A stretch of DNA of 64,000 nt from Termitomyces sp. T153 (Eukaryota; Basidiomycota; Agaricomycetes; Agaricales; Lyophyllaceae). The notes below the pieces were generated by a model. It did no database searches. It was given only the letters and a program-made list of their open reading frames with translations, and was not told where the DNA came from. The position numbers and the translations under genes were made by a program. The stretch lies in assembly GCA_018296165.2 (NCBI GenBank), contig JACKQL020000054.1:62001-126000 (forward strand), read 5' to 3'. Shown here one piece after another: positions 23,600 through 35,912 of the stretch (positions are counted from its first letter, which is position 1; each line of letters starts with the position of its first letter).

Positions 23600-26500
23600 A
23601 AACTGGGACTTTGTCACTTGCTGATTTCTACAAGAAGTTTAGACAAAAACTACAAGAATTAAATAATGCTACATGCACATTTGGGCTCAGGACAGATGGA
23701 AGATGATCATGCAAGTCTTGGATTGTCTTTTGTTGCTGGGCTACATCAACTTGTCCAGTGCAGTAGCCAGGGTGCTTCTCAACTATGAGGATGCAAGCAC
23801 ATGCAAAGGCTTGAGAATGGAGCTCATTTAGATTGCCAATGACTTGGTTCAAGCAAGCACAACTGGCCAACAGTAAAAGTCCTAAAAAAGGCTTGAAATT
23901 TATGACTGATTGACTTGTTGAATGTCATTCATACAAGTGTCCACCTCCTATGCAGCTTCATTTTACTCATAATGCACTCTGTCAGTGCTCTCTTGATGTT
24001 GTGATTGGAAATCTCCAGCAGAATCTCCATTGTGGGCAGATGCTATCACCTTAAAAAATGCTCTTGTAAAATAGCTATGTTTATGCACCTTAGTACTTGG
24101 TTTTCTGCCTGCAATGGTTACTTTATCAACATGTGGTTGAGGTCTGCAGTTGTATATGAAAAGGGTTCTAAAGTGAACATCTTTGTTCTTTTGGTTGAGT
24201 GGGCAAATATGTGGGTCATTCAATCATCAATCAAGATAGAACACCAATGAAAGACATCAACAACAATAGGTCTAATAACTCCAAGGTAGAAAATCAGCAC
24301 AGTTTCCAATCATTGCATCAGGGACCAGAAGGCAGCAAACTCAGACAAGTCTCATTGCTTGGCAGGGGGATTTGTAAAAAAAAACATGGGTCTGTCAATA
24401 AATGTGCACCTTGTGCCTAAAGGTTCCATACTGGCAAAAGAGTATGTAGAGAGTTTGCCATCTATGCAGTGGTACACCACATCTTATGCTAATAGCAAGT
24501 AATAGGGAGTCAAGGAGGTTTTGAAAGCAATTAAGTGCATCATCCACATTCTTGTCACATCAATGACCTATTACTTGGCTCACAAATGTGGGGTCCAAAC
24601 TTTGTCCAGAAGAGCAGGCAGTCAGTGCAGACTATATTTGCTCCACAAATGGCTTGAACCCTGCCTGGTAATCTGAACAATCAAATAGAGATCCCTCAGA
24701 TGCAAAATTATCTTGAATGGCTGCTATTTTGAAGTCTGAGTAAGAAACAGAGGAGTCAATAGCATTTTGAATAGCACTGTCAACAGCCTCTAGAGAATTT
24801 GGGCTGCTGCATGAAGAACAGCTATTTTTAACTTGAGGTTGTTCTCATTGTTCTTAGTAATGCACATGGCAGTGCCATTATTGTACCAGTTGACATGAAA
24901 TTTGCTACTCTCTTTGGCAATGATTGGATGTGCAATTGTCCAGATAAATTTGATATGACTGGCAAGTGGCAACTCTTGATGGGAGATAGGCTCAATCCAT
25001 TTCAAGTTCTCTTCAATGAATTTGAATTTCTGTTATGAGAAAGTTGCCAATATGTAGAGAGGTCAAAAAAATCTTACTTTGTTATTTGTGCACCTCAATC
25101 ATCTTCTGATTCTGTTAAATGAGCCTGAGCAAGCTATGCACTTCCATCATTCCCATCAGACTCATTGTCACCAATTTGATCCAATTTATTGTCCTCAGAA
25201 AAGTCAGCTTCAAGATCATCATTGCTATTATCATTTTATTTTGTCATGTCTAGGCACCATTTCTGGGATTCCATCTCCTGCTCTAGTGAGTTGTCAAGAT
25301 CATTGAGCAAGTCAAGAACAGGTTTGGTGATGGCATCTTCTCCTGATGACTGATTTAAACAGCTGTCTTCTTCATTGTCAAAGTCATTATGCACTTCTTG
25401 CTCATCTTCTACAAGTAGAGAATATGGTTTTATTTGAAGTTGCCTAGCAATGCAGAGTGGACAAGAACAGTGAGTCACAACCAATGAAGGCAGGTGCATC
25501 CACCTGTTAGGAAGTTGGCAGACTGGATAGTAGTTGCATGGTCTTTTATAGAGTGCATCTCAATAGCAAGGACTTGTTCTACCACTGATCCTACTGGCCT
25601 GCTGGCATCTAGAACCATTGTTAAGAGTGAGATCAAGATTTCATGGATTACTTCTAGCATTGCAGCCTGATTGCTATCATCATTCTGCCTTATTATTTTC
25701 TTGTAGAGATGCTTGAAAAGGACAATTTGTGCAGAGGTAAGAAGTAACTGATTGAGTATCAGCCTAGCATTTGTAGTCTTCTGCTTCTGCTTCTGCTTTG
25801 ACCTTCTCTTTAGATCCCATTTGACATGTAAAACAAAGATAATGACTCATGCAGCCATTGATCCATAGGTAGCAAATATCTGGAGCTTCAAATGCCAAAA
25901 CTTTGCCTTTGTACTAAACATGACCAGTGTTGAGGAACAAATTTTAACAAAGAAAGAATGAATCTCATGTACTCTTCTGTTATGGCCTCACATAGGCAGC
26001 CATAAAAGGATGAGATGGCTTAGTCTGCATGTGATAAGTATTGCCTTGTTTTCAACAATAGATGTGATCTCTTCCTAAAAAAGATGTGATGGAGAGCCTT
26101 CAACATATTGGTTTGAAATAGAGAGTGATAAATAGCCAAGAAGAGTTTTAATTAGAATATTGTTCAAAGTGTTTAAGTGCTAGTCCCAGTCAAGTTCAGT
26201 AAAGAAGGAAGGAAGTGCAAGAGAAACAGATGTGGGAACAACAAGAACAATAGAGACTATGAGTTCAATAGTATGGGTTGGTTCATAGTCTTTCACCATT
26301 GCCAGTTGCTGAGCAGAGTAGGACTGAACAGTAGGAAAGGGATTGCATACATAAGCATGCTAGAAACCTGCAAGCTTGTTCTTGTGATCTTTGAGGCCTT
26401 CTTTTTGCAAGGCTCCTGACATTCTAGTAACTGTTTCCAATGTTGCTTAATGCATTAAAGCGGTAAGGATGCAATTACAGTATATCATAGTGGAAATCAA

Positions 26501-28300
26501 GACAGTGAAGACCAGAAGATGGTGGATCAAGACTAAGAGGAAGAGCAGTGAAGGCAGCATCTGCAATTTTGCATATATATCATTCATTGCCTGGCTTTGG
26601 CCAATGTTGAAAGCCTTGCAGACATGAGACAGGAGCTTATCAAGTGAAGAAGCTTTAAAAACTGTGCAAACTTCAGCAGGAATTTTTTTCTTGAACCTTC
26701 TCTAGCAATGTTCATAGAGACAATTGACCTCAGGGGCTAACTAATGATGGTGCCCATCTTTGAACTAAAATAGGCATGAAAGTATGAAAGAACCACACAG
26801 CCACTGTCAATCAAGGCTTTGCAATTGAGTGAGGAAGAAACATTATGAGTGCAATGATGAGCCCCATTTGACTATAAGTAGCCTCCATGATGATTGGACA
26901 AAAGCAAGAATTTCTTGTCATTGTAGGTGAGCACTGGAATTAGAGGCTCTTCCATGTAAAAGCACTCAGTCTGAACAGAAAGGAGAGCTGCTGCTGCAGG
27001 AGGGTCATCATCATTGCCATGATAAGTGGAGGCATTGTCATACACAGGTTTCAGGGGTTCTTCCTTGGTTTGGTGCTAAGCCAACCAATCTTTGTAAAAA
27101 TGATCAGAGTCAGAGTTTTGAAAATTACAGTGCTCTACAAGGCAGTTGAAAAAACCAGAGGCAGATCATTGAATGAACTGATGTTCCAACTGATAATTAA
27201 AGCCAGCCTTTCATTGATGTTTACATCTGTAATGAGGCTTGAACTTCATAGCAGGTAATAGGATGTCACATTGTAGACACTTCTTTTTCTCTGGCTGCAT
27301 TTTTGCTATCAGATGAGTGTCCTGAGAGATGATGCATAAAAAATCATACCTTTGATGGCTGTTTATCTTCTTTTTCCTCAGGAATTTTCAGAATGGGCAG
27401 CTCTTCTCAAATAAAGGGAAAGAAAAAAAAACACCTGAAAGGACTTTTCTTTTCTCTTCTGTTTCTTTTTAAGTGGAAGCTGGCACTCTGACATATCTTC
27501 TTCTGCAAAGTCCTGGTTGGTGTTACTTAGGCATTGTTTTGTGCAATGATGATAGCATGGGGAAGGCTCTGAATCAGATTCAGAAGAATTGGAAGATGGT
27601 TTGAACCCATCATCAATGTCATCAGGACTATCCTAGTCAACAGAAAAGCCATCTTTGGGAGGCTGAAGCTAGTTTTTGTTATAGGGCACTTGTTTTTAGG
27701 CAGCTTGAACTTACCTGAGAGGCTATCACATCATAATCATTGGATTCAAACTGTTGCAGCTGATTTCTTGCTGCTGAATGTCATTGAAACAAGTGTTTTG
27801 AGACATTGCCATCAGATTGCAGGCTAATATGTTGTTGTTCCTCTGAAGCCATACTATTCTCAAGAGGGATGCAGTTTACAAGGATAGAGCCTGATGAGTT
27901 TGAGGCATCTTTGACATCAGAATCCTAGATGGTAGTAGGATGTTGAATCCTATACAGGGCACCATCAAGGTTCTTTTGTTTGAGGATGTGGATGCCTTTG
28001 GCATTAGTACAATCTTGATGAAAAAAGGAAAAGAAGTTGAAGTTATAGTTAGTAATTGATGTGTAGAGAAGAACCTCTTACTAGAACAGTTCATGAATGA
28101 ATGAGAATGATCAAGAATTATGGTTGGAGCTGGTTCAAAATCAAGTTGATTCATTGTTAATAGATCTGAAGAAAGTGCCAGGTTCAAATGAAAATCATTG
28201 TAGCAAACACTATCTAGCCAGTTCATCACAACCATGTGACTCTTGGAAATTGTCAACACCTGCATTCATTTTGGCTAAGTTTGATCATTCAACATGTTTA
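23600..28300 (-). pseudogene. stop-riddled coding remnant of an unidentified transposon-type protein
   Basis: The minus strand carries a series of short open pieces, including 28,265-27,876, 25,660-25,475, 25,499-25,236, 25,005-24,790, 24,223-23,963 and 23,870-23,628. They read like consecutive parts of one or two long proteins after decay. One piece near 27,240 has a CLQCDILLPAMKFKPHYRCKHQ-like Cys2His2 pattern (shown only in part here: CLQCDILLP then HYRCKH), and an acidic stretch lies near 25,400. I could not place it in a named family with confidence; zinc-finger-bearing long proteins of unknown role are common in mushroom mobile elements. Stops and frameshifts are too frequent for function. 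Confidence 0.35.
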
Positions 28301-28989
28301 GCTGATCAGCACTCAGCACTAACAACAATTGGTGACATTGTTGGTAATCTGGGTATACTTGCCTATCAGTAGATATTCCAGAATGAGAATTCCTCTTTTC
28401 ACAATGGATCATGTGTCAACTCCTATACACTTCTCTCAATACACATTACTATATGATCATTTGTATTGCAACTATTCTGAGATGTTATTTCTCACTGACT
28501 GAGTCTTGATTGTGTCAGTTTAGTCTGCCTTATCCTGTCTGTTGCTCACAAGTCCATCCTATAGTAAACTAGTGTATTTTATCTCCTTATTACCTTGCTG
28601 CCATGTACAGCTATTTTGTGGTGATTAAATGTCTGAAGGTAGGTATATTTAGTGATAATCTATGAAGGTATCCTTGCAATGGTAAGGAACCTCCATGCTT
28701 AAGTTACTCAGGACTAATATTAATCCTGGTACTCTCTTTTTCTTCCTTGGCCTCATCTGAACTCTGAATATCAAAATTTGCATATGCACTTGTCAATGTA
28801 ATCATATGGTCTTCTCCACCATCCTCTGATATTTGCACTTTATTGTGAATGATATCTTCTGAATGTTTTTAAACACACAAAAAAACAATACTCACATTCT
28901 CCTTTCATATATGTAGTCAGGTTCACCAGGTTCTCTCCTGTATGTATATGTCAGCTTTCTCATTGATGATGTCTGTTGCTGCCTAGCTG

Positions 28990-29790
28990 CCATGCAGAGA
29001 ACACAACAACTAGCAGTTTCACAAGTGGAGTCTGAATGGACTATAGAAAATGATGGTGCAAGTCAAGCTAGGTCCCAGAAAGCCCACTAGATACAGAAGA
29101 GGTGCTAGGTTGCTAGCATGAGGCTGATATATAGCAATAACAAATAGGAAAGGGAGAAACTCTATGGGTAAACCCACTAGAGTCAAACTGAAGTCACTAA
29201 GTAAAGTGGCACTAGCAAAACAGTGCTAAGAGTAAGTGCTAGGGGTAGCAAAGAAAGCATTAGTGACAGGAACAATAACAAAATGAAACTAGCTGTAGGT
29301 GCTAGCACTAAATGTTGACTTGACAAAATAGTACCTAAGTTGATACTAGCTGAAACAAGATGACAAGAGAGCTAATTCAATAAAGAAGGTGTTGGAGTGA
29401 AAGAAAAAGCTTTAGAGTTGCTAGACTTAGAGCTGAAGTCTGGGGCTAATACAAGGTGCATTTCTTTGATAGTAGTATAGAAAATATGACAGTACTTATA
29501 GTAAGTAAAGATAATGAAACTAGAAGGAGTCAATAATGGTGAAGAGGGGTGCTAGCAACCTAGGCAAGTCAGGAGAAATGGCTTGGTCAAGTCAATCACC
29601 CAACTATAGCTAAATTTGACACCCAGACTGACAGCCAGTATGCCAGTTGCTAGAGTGGCATGTATTAAAGAAATAAGTCCAAATTAAGAAATAATGAAAA
29701 ACTGTAGTAATAATACCAAGAAAGGGAATATTGTTAGGAAGTTTGCTAGGAGGGCACCAGAGGGTGCTAAGGGAACATCATTTGGCAGGC
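28990..29790. repeat. cluster of TGCTAG / CTAGCA motifs
   Basis: Within about 800 bp, more than a dozen short boxes containing GCTAG, CTAGC or CACTAG occur in both orientations (for example near 29,103, 29,211, 29,250, 29,296, 29,346, 29,419, 29,545, 29,650 and 29,746). No coding frame is present. Dense short inverted and direct motifs are typical of the subterminal regions of CACTA-type DNA transposons, and a CACTA-like transposase fragment lies 2.4 kb to the right. The link is an inference. Confidence 0.4.
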
Positions 29791-30009
29791 TGAGGGCCTA
29801 GACCCCACATGACAAAGTCATGTGACTGTTGAATTACATAGAAATCAGAAATTCTAGAGGTTGCCAAAACATAGGAAAAGACAGATATCTATACTCAGCA
29901 AGAATATAATCTTATCATTGTTCACTTTGTTGTTCTGTACTCATACTCAATTAAATCTATCTAGTGATTAGTAATGTTTAGAGCACCAGGTCAGCCAGTT
30001 ACCTCCACA

Positions 30010-30628
30010 TCATAGTTTGTTCACTCACTGAAATATATATCATAGTATTCCTGCTGTGGCAGGTAATTAGTACTATTGTATTCACCCTCAGACCCACCTT
30101 GAGTATGGGGCTGCGGCATCATGTTGTATTCACTCTCAGATCTGCCTTGAGTATGGGGCTGTGGCACCAGATACAGGTGAAGTCCATTGATAGGTTTCAT
30201 TGTGTTTGAAAGTAGATGCTGATAAAACAAGGTATGGGCATGGCAGGGAGTGGACCATTGTTTGAGGTAGCACCATCTTGTGAGGACATGTCTGATCTCT
30301 CACTGCTCCTATCCATGCAATTTCAAGAATTAGAAAGATCACCAATGCTTCTCCACTTGTTGCAATGGCAGAAGGCACCATTAAACAACATACCTTTTTG
30401 TTTGCACCTGTATGGACCCCTCTTGATCACCTTCTTCCACTCCTTTCTCTGTGAATTAATACTCTCCTTGATCACATTGTACTTGATGCAGCAAATGCAA
30501 GGTCTAGCATTGTCACATTTCTTGCAAGCCTTTTGGCAGTTGGTGCAGGTATTTTTCATCTGATGACATTTGCAATGTGATAGTTGTTGTTGTGGTATAA
30601 TGTGGGAGGGAAAAGAGTACATACTCAT
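30010..30628 (-). pseudogene. decayed Zn-cluster-like regulator gene (RGPYK family)
   Basis: The minus frame 30,628-30,323 encodes a Cys-rich block (CTNCQKACKKCDNARPC followed by ICC) and then a basic segment ending KRGPYRCK. This matches the conserved start of a fungal family of putative transcription regulators whose zinc-binding Cys cluster is followed by a KRGPYKRK segment. Downstream exons (30,381-30,136 and 30,230-30,021) carry Gln/Pro/Ser/Tyr-rich sequence with a repeated PQPHTQG unit. Stops separate these pieces and the CG content is near zero, so the gene is dead. It may have been captured or duplicated into the transposon block. Family assignment comes from memory of the motif. Confidence 0.5.
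30076..30173. repeat. two tandem copies of a 49-bp unit
   Basis: The plus strand repeats a unit containing CCTTGAGTATGGGGCTG with a few substitutions. On the minus strand it encodes the doubled peptide PQPHTQGxSExEYN within the regulator pseudogene. Confidence 0.8.
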
Positions 30629-30976
30629 TGGGCACCCTGTAGACTATATGGTCACAGTGGGCTCAAGAGTGTTGTCTGGACAGGTATCAAGGGAGTTTTC
30701 ATTGTTGAAATTCTTGCCATCATTGGATGTCATCTTGTGGTGCAACATCAAAGAATGGACAGCTGACAAAACACACAGGCTTGAGTATGTGAAAACAAAT
30801 ATTAAATAAAGGTCATCAACACCTGTGGAAAGGTAAGGAGGAATAGGAAAAAGAGAAAATACAATGTGGGCACAAAAGCAGAAAGGAGTTTCTGTCAAAC
30901 AACTCAACAATACATGTCAAATATATAAATTGCCCTCAGCTAGTCATGAACATAGCAAAGTGTTTTCTCCATTGGG

Positions 30977-31739
30977 GTGCTGCAAATCATCATAGCTATC
31001 TTACTATCTGACTTCCAAAAATCCAATCTCTCAAGGCAATGCCTGTCCACACCACTTCCTTTGCATGAACTTAAAGATGAGAATGAAAAACAAGACATTG
31101 ATAAACATACTGAACTCTGTCAAAAACTCATCAATCAAACAGTCAAAGGAACAAGATCCACTCAGAAGGCCTTGGGGATCTTGGAATCAATTCTGCAAGT
31201 GATTTTTTTGAAGAGGTTGAGCAACAAACTTTGCTACAAAAAAGCTTGAAAGGTAAAGAGCAAGCCATTTGTACTCATCAGTCAACCCCTGAAAGGTCTG
31301 CAGAAGAAGAAAAAGCAAATACAAATATTCTTGGTAAATACCAGAGTGTCATCTTATCCTTCCCATAAAACCATGGTCACACCATAAAAGATGCTGCTTG
31401 GACCTCCCTACATCCAAACTCAATCATCTCTCAAATGTTAATGATCAGCCACCAATCTTTTTGGATCAGATTGCTGAGTTCCTGGGTCAGCTAAAATCTT
31501 CATTAAACATTCCTGGAATCCCTCAATCAGTTCCCACTGTGGCCCCTCATCTTGTGAATCTTCCAAACAAGATTTCCATTGATCTCTACATTGCTAAAAC
31601 TTGGGCATTGTGCCAAGAGTACACAAAAGAAAAGGTCACTGACTATCTTATCATTTTGGGACAATCACAGCATCTCAAACATCCTATTTCTCAAGCAATG
31701 TGGAAACTCATTGTGCTTCTTCCTTGTCATCACCATTAA
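30977..31739 (+). other. open coding remnants, family unknown
   Basis: Two plus-strand frames (30,977-31,249, 90 codons, and 31,398-31,739, 113 codons) give ordinary-looking soluble peptide sequence without low complexity. They may be neighbouring pieces of a transposon-encoded protein upstream of the CACTA-like fragment. No motif was recognised. Confidence 0.3.
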
Positions 31740-32169
31740 GCTACAGAGACTAGATATTTTTGACACATCCCAGGTATCACATGGGACTTGCCTGATAGGA
31801 TTTTTCTTCTTGTCAACTGATTCCTAGATATCCAATGATTGTCTATGATGTATGTAATGTTGAATATGGTCTAATGACTAGAACATTTCATCTTTTATTC
31901 ACTGCTTTGCACTCACCACTCTGGTTGCTGAAAGGTCTGTTGCATAGCGCAAAGTCCAAAATTTTGCATGAAGAGTATTTTCAAAGATTTTCAAAATTTC
32001 TTACAATGTTCTTATCATTTTCCTTCTCAACATTTTCCATGTAGCAGAATGTAGAACAATGTATATCCTATAGATTTTGCTCAAGTCAATATCTCTGATA
32101 TACATTATTGCAAACTTCTAAGCTTAAGTACTAGTATGAGTGCTAGCTGAAGCATGCACATATGCATGT

Positions 32170-33430
32170 GACATGCATTGCAACGTGGTTCCCTCTCTAT
32201 CACTACTTTCTCATTGTGTCTAATGTCCTCTCAGGCTCTTCTAAGGATTCCCTGTCAATGTACTTGTTGCTCAACTGCACCTGGAGGTTTCACCTACCAA
32301 ACAAAGACAACTATATGCAAGCATTGGGAAAGAGATCAGCAATGCACACATAATCTGCATGGCAAACCCTTCCAAGTCCCAACTGGTGGACCTGTACATG
32401 ATGAAGTAATTCATGAGGGATTCAATGTCAATGGCCTGGAAGAGATAAATGGGTCAGACTTTCTTAATGATGGCAATGTTGACATTGATCTAGCCATCAC
32501 TGAAATTCAACCTTTACAAGCAGAATCCAGCCATCATCTATCACATATGCCTGCTCCTGCTCAAAAAACTGAATCTGAGACTTTCTTACCTGCTGGGCCT
32601 GATCCTGATCCCAATCCTTGGTTGATCATGAGGATGGTGAAGTGCAACCTCTCCAAATACCTGCAATGCAAGAAGAACCCTACATTTGCCTCATATATCT
32701 TAATGCTGTTTATGGAAATATTTATGGAAAAGAAATCTGGGAAACTGCTACTGAACATTTCAAGAATCAACTCAATGTCCTTGAGCTTGCTGGCCAGCTT
32801 CCCAAGTTTCCTCATCCTGTCTGCTCACTTGTAAGCACCCGAAAATGTCTTGGAATTGATCCTGATGTCCATATAATTCTATACACTGTTTGTCCCATAT
32901 GCTGGAAGCACTACATGCCTCAGGAGATAAAGGATCTTGCTGTTCCCAAGTGTCAAGAACCAAACTGTTCTGGAACAATCTAAAAGGTTGATGACATGTG
33001 GTGCATACCTTACTTGATTGCCCCCCATGTTTCAATCATTCATTCACTTCAAAGGATGTTTTCACACCCAGGATTTGCAGCTCTTGTTGAGTGGAGGCAA
33101 GCACACCAACCAGGTCATAACAATGACATGAACTTTGTGATGAAAGATATCTCTGATGGTGAGATGTGGTATTTCTTGACAACATGTACAACATGCCAGG
33201 TTGGGAGTGCAGGGACAATTCAAGATGTTTTGACAAATGGTGGCACTGACCCAACAAAGCTGTATAGATGCTACTTTGGGCTTCAGCTTACACTGAACAC
33301 TGATTGGTAAGATCTTTTTGTTTTCTGTCTTGGCAACTGAATATATGTACCTCTAGGGCAAGCTCTCTGCCACAAGCTTTCCAATGCCCATGAGGAACAT
33401 GTATGAAAGGTGTGCAAGCTCCTTTACCAA
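32170..33430 (+). mobile_element. CACTA-like (En/Spm) transposase fragment
   Basis: Successive plus-strand pieces encode the N-terminal half of a long basidiomycete transposase related to plant Tnp2. They include a Cys-rich segment around 32,250 (GGFTYQTKTTICKHWERDQ), then an acidic linker, then NAVYGNIYGKEIW and a Cys cluster near 32,890-32,980 (CPICWKHYMPQEIK, CQEPNCSG). Next come a segment near 33,040-33,300 (SLQRMFSHPGF, MKDISDGEMW) and GLQLTLNTDW, the start of the catalytic half. Similarity ends near 33,430 and the catalytic core is missing. Frameshifts separate the pieces. The order of pieces fits the family well; the element is dead. Confidence 0.6.
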
Positions 33431-33449
33431 GCCTGGTGAGTGATCAACA

Positions 33450-33911
33450 CTAGTAGCTTAGCCTTAGTTGACATACCTTGACACTGTTATCCCTATATGC
33501 AGCTTTGCTTGCCTCTATCACAGCCCTTTCCCTCTCTGCAACACTGTTTTTTATGTTGGCTTTATCAAAATCTTCATCACAACTGTCAGAATTCTCTTGT
33601 GCTTCCTCTCTTTCCCTCATTATTGAATACACCTTGTCAAAGCCTTCAATCCTTGCCCCCAAGTTCTGGATAGTCTTATCTTGAACAGAAACCTTCTTTT
33701 TCAGCTGATCTAGCTCCTCACACAACACTTTATCTTCCTCAACAATCTGTTTGATCCTTGAATCATGTTCAACAATGTCAACATTGTGGTGATCAAGAAT
33801 GGTGTGGTGGGTGTTGAGAGCCAGTACCATACTAGACATCCCTTTCTTTGAGGTGTTCAGGGTTGCCATGGGACTGCTGCTGGTCTTGTCAGAGATCAAG
33901 GTGCTATCCAT
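33450..33911 (-). CDS. hypothetical coiled-coil protein inside the CG-poor block
   Basis: This is a single open frame of 153 codons beginning with ATG at 33,911. Residues from about 50 to 135 have the heptad-like charged pattern of a coiled coil (KIKQIVEEDKVL, EELDQLKKKVSV, AERERAVIEASK). Apart from this the protein has a short Ser/Thr-rich N-terminus. No family was recognised. It is unusual as a complete open frame in surroundings where frames are broken, but the frame is short enough to have survived by chance. It could be an accessory protein of a transposon. Existence as a real gene is uncertain. Confidence 0.35.
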   Translation of the reverse strand: MDSTLISDKTSSSPMATLNTSKKGMSSMVLALNTHHTILDHHNVDIVEHDSRIKQIVEEDKVLCEELDQLKKKVSVQDKTIQNLGARIEGFDKVYSIMREREEAQENSDSCDEDFDKANIKNSVAERERAVIEASKAAYRDNSVKVCQLRLSY

Positions 33912-34790
33912 GGCTGAGGAGATGTGGGTATATTGGTGAGTTCATTGATGGCAGTCAAACATGTTGTGTACCAACTGAATTGACAGCTGTCATTATATGC
34001 ATCCATGTATTCAAATTCTAAATATATTGTTGACATCTATATATCTACCTTTGTGCTCTGAGGAGTGAGTGCTAGCTTGAATTTGAAAGGAAAATTGGAA
34101 CAATATTAGCTAGCTAGTGTGTAGCTCACATGCACATGGGTTGCTGAAATGTAGGGGGAAATCTCTGAGAAATCCTTAGTAGAATGAGTGAAAAATGGTC
34201 CAAAAACATGTCATTCTCTCACAACTTTTATTCTGGGATATTGAACATAAAATACAAGAAAATTTATGGAGATATCTGAGATGTTCTTGCATTTTCCCAA
34301 AGTCAAAACCTTGGGCTTTTTGCTGTGTTGCTGAAAGGGTGCAGGGGCATTAACCTGTCAATCAACAATTTGTGCCTAGTTCCAATTCAGCTGAGTTCAA
34401 GTTCTAATTACACCAGAGGCTGGCAAAGTTATATATTACCCACCTGTCATCACAAGCAAAGCATGATATATTGATGCTTGTACTTACAAGACAGTCCCAT
34501 ATATGAAAGCCTTGTAATGTCACATGAGCTCCGAAAGGTTCATACAACATCCAGAGTACTACGAGCACCTCGGTAGGTTGGTCAACCCCAATTCTTTTTG
34601 TCTTGTGGTTAGCCTGGTCAGAGTTCACTTAGAGTTCCAGTTAGGTAGTTAAAGGTTCTGTTAAGGTTCTGTTAAAGTTTTCTTGATATGCTTAATTGTT
34701 GTTACATGCTGTAATATATCAAGCCTGCCTTGTAGTTACAAGGTTCTAATATATGATATTGACTGTACTGCCTGCTTCAAGCTGGAATAG

Positions 34791-35116
34791 TAGTTGTCGA
34801 CACCACGACTGATCCAGTACAGAAGTCTCCAGGTTTGAGTATGGGCATTGAGAAAGAAAGACTCGGAACCTAGTCTCCGGGATCGAGATGGCTAGTGGTC
34901 ATGAGGACGAGAAATAGTCGCTTAATTCTCCAGCAATTCGACTATCTGGTATAAGTTAGGCTGACTGGATTCTTACGAAACGAAGGTGATCCGGGAACTG
35001 CCGGACCGCCCGTATCAACCTGGTTTATTATACACGTGTCATCATGATTTGATGTAGACCAGACCAGGCGCAGGGATTTAAACTGGAATCTGGATTTATC
35101 TCAAATCGCCGCGCGT
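34791..35116. other. spacer at right edge of transposon block
   Basis: Normal CG content resumes here. There is no gene; the segment is the likely promoter and 5' leader of the DUF2470 gene. Confidence 0.5.
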
Positions 35117-35912
35117 ATGTCGGATCCCGTCGCAGAGAAGTCTGGTTTCCTACGCAAGTACATGTCAGGTCATCCTGATACTTTGGTTGCGTATGCGAAA
35201 TGGTTCGGTAAAGTCCAGGAACCCATAACCAGCGCCGAGATGACCAGTATCGATACCAAGGTGAGTACATGATCACTAGATGTCGAAACATGGCACTCAT
35301 TCTCTCAAGAGTATGTCATTACTGTGTACCTTGAAGAACGGGACGAAGAAGGAAGTGTATGTCCCCATTGAGCCACCATTGAAGAGCTACGACGATGTGA
35401 AGCCTCGTCTGTTGGATATGAAGGCTACTGCACAAGAGAAGCTTGGTATGGTGAGTAGGAAGAGAGTCTGAGAGCCTTCTTGTCTCTAACTTTGAGAAGA
35501 TCAAAGTACCTCAGATATCTTCATTCCGCTTCCCTGTAGACGCTCTCGGGCCGGCTTCCTTTGGCGGGGCGCTTCTCTACCTGTTCTTCGTGCCTATAGA
35601 TGGACGCTCATTTTGGTACGAGCCTGCACGGCTCGTCCACTCCTTGATTGGTCCAACACCAGTAAATTGGACGACATATATAATCGGTCTAACGCATGTT
35701 TTTGAAGCAGCCTATACTTACACGTTATGTAGGAAACACACGGGTTTCCTCACTGGGGTGAGGTTTCAGACCAGCGTCTTGACAGGTTCACTTATCTATG
35801 GCTACAGTTAGCTTACGTTTTCGCTACTATGATTTTTGGTTTTCCGATCTGGAAAGATCTCCGGTCCCGTATTCAAATTGCACGGATCGATTCGGTGATG
35901 AAAGTTCAGTAG
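35117..35912 (+). CDS. DUF2470-domain membrane protein
   Basis: Four exons join in frame: 35117-35260, 35310-35450, 35500-35757 and 35808-35912, giving 215 residues. The N-terminal half (MSDPVAEKSGFLRKYMSGHP...SLLCTLKNG...LKSYDDVKPRLLDMKATA) is a DUF2470 domain, related to the heme-utilisation HugZ fold and used in several proteins of tetrapyrrole metabolism. The C-terminal half carries about three hydrophobic segments (FGGALLYLFFV, TTYIIGLTHVFEAAYTYTL, YVFATMIFGFPIW) and ends SRIQIARIDSVMKVQ. This two-part layout is common in Agaricomycetes; the function is not established. The gene is intact, and its 3' end faces a decayed alkyltransferase-like gene. A degraded second copy of its C-terminal part lies at 38,395-38,545. 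Confidence 0.85.

Larger units (their letters stand above)
13880..34790. other. 20.9-kb CG-depleted transposon block
   Basis: From about 13,880 to 34,790 the sequence is nearly without CG dinucleotides. Reading by eye, I find only a handful between 20,000 and 34,400, for example at 26,461, 31,948, 32,184 and 32,840. TG and CA are abundant, and most reading frames are broken. Both edges are sharp: at about 13,870 and about 34,795 the sequence returns to normal CG frequency within one or two hundred bases. The content is transposable-element debris, listed separately. Parts with no identifiable content are about 13,880-14,480, 19,730-22,970, 28,300-29,000 and 33,911-34,790. The composition is what long-term methylation of CG sites followed by deamination would produce, as known for repeats in many Agaricomycetes. 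Confidence 0.85.
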
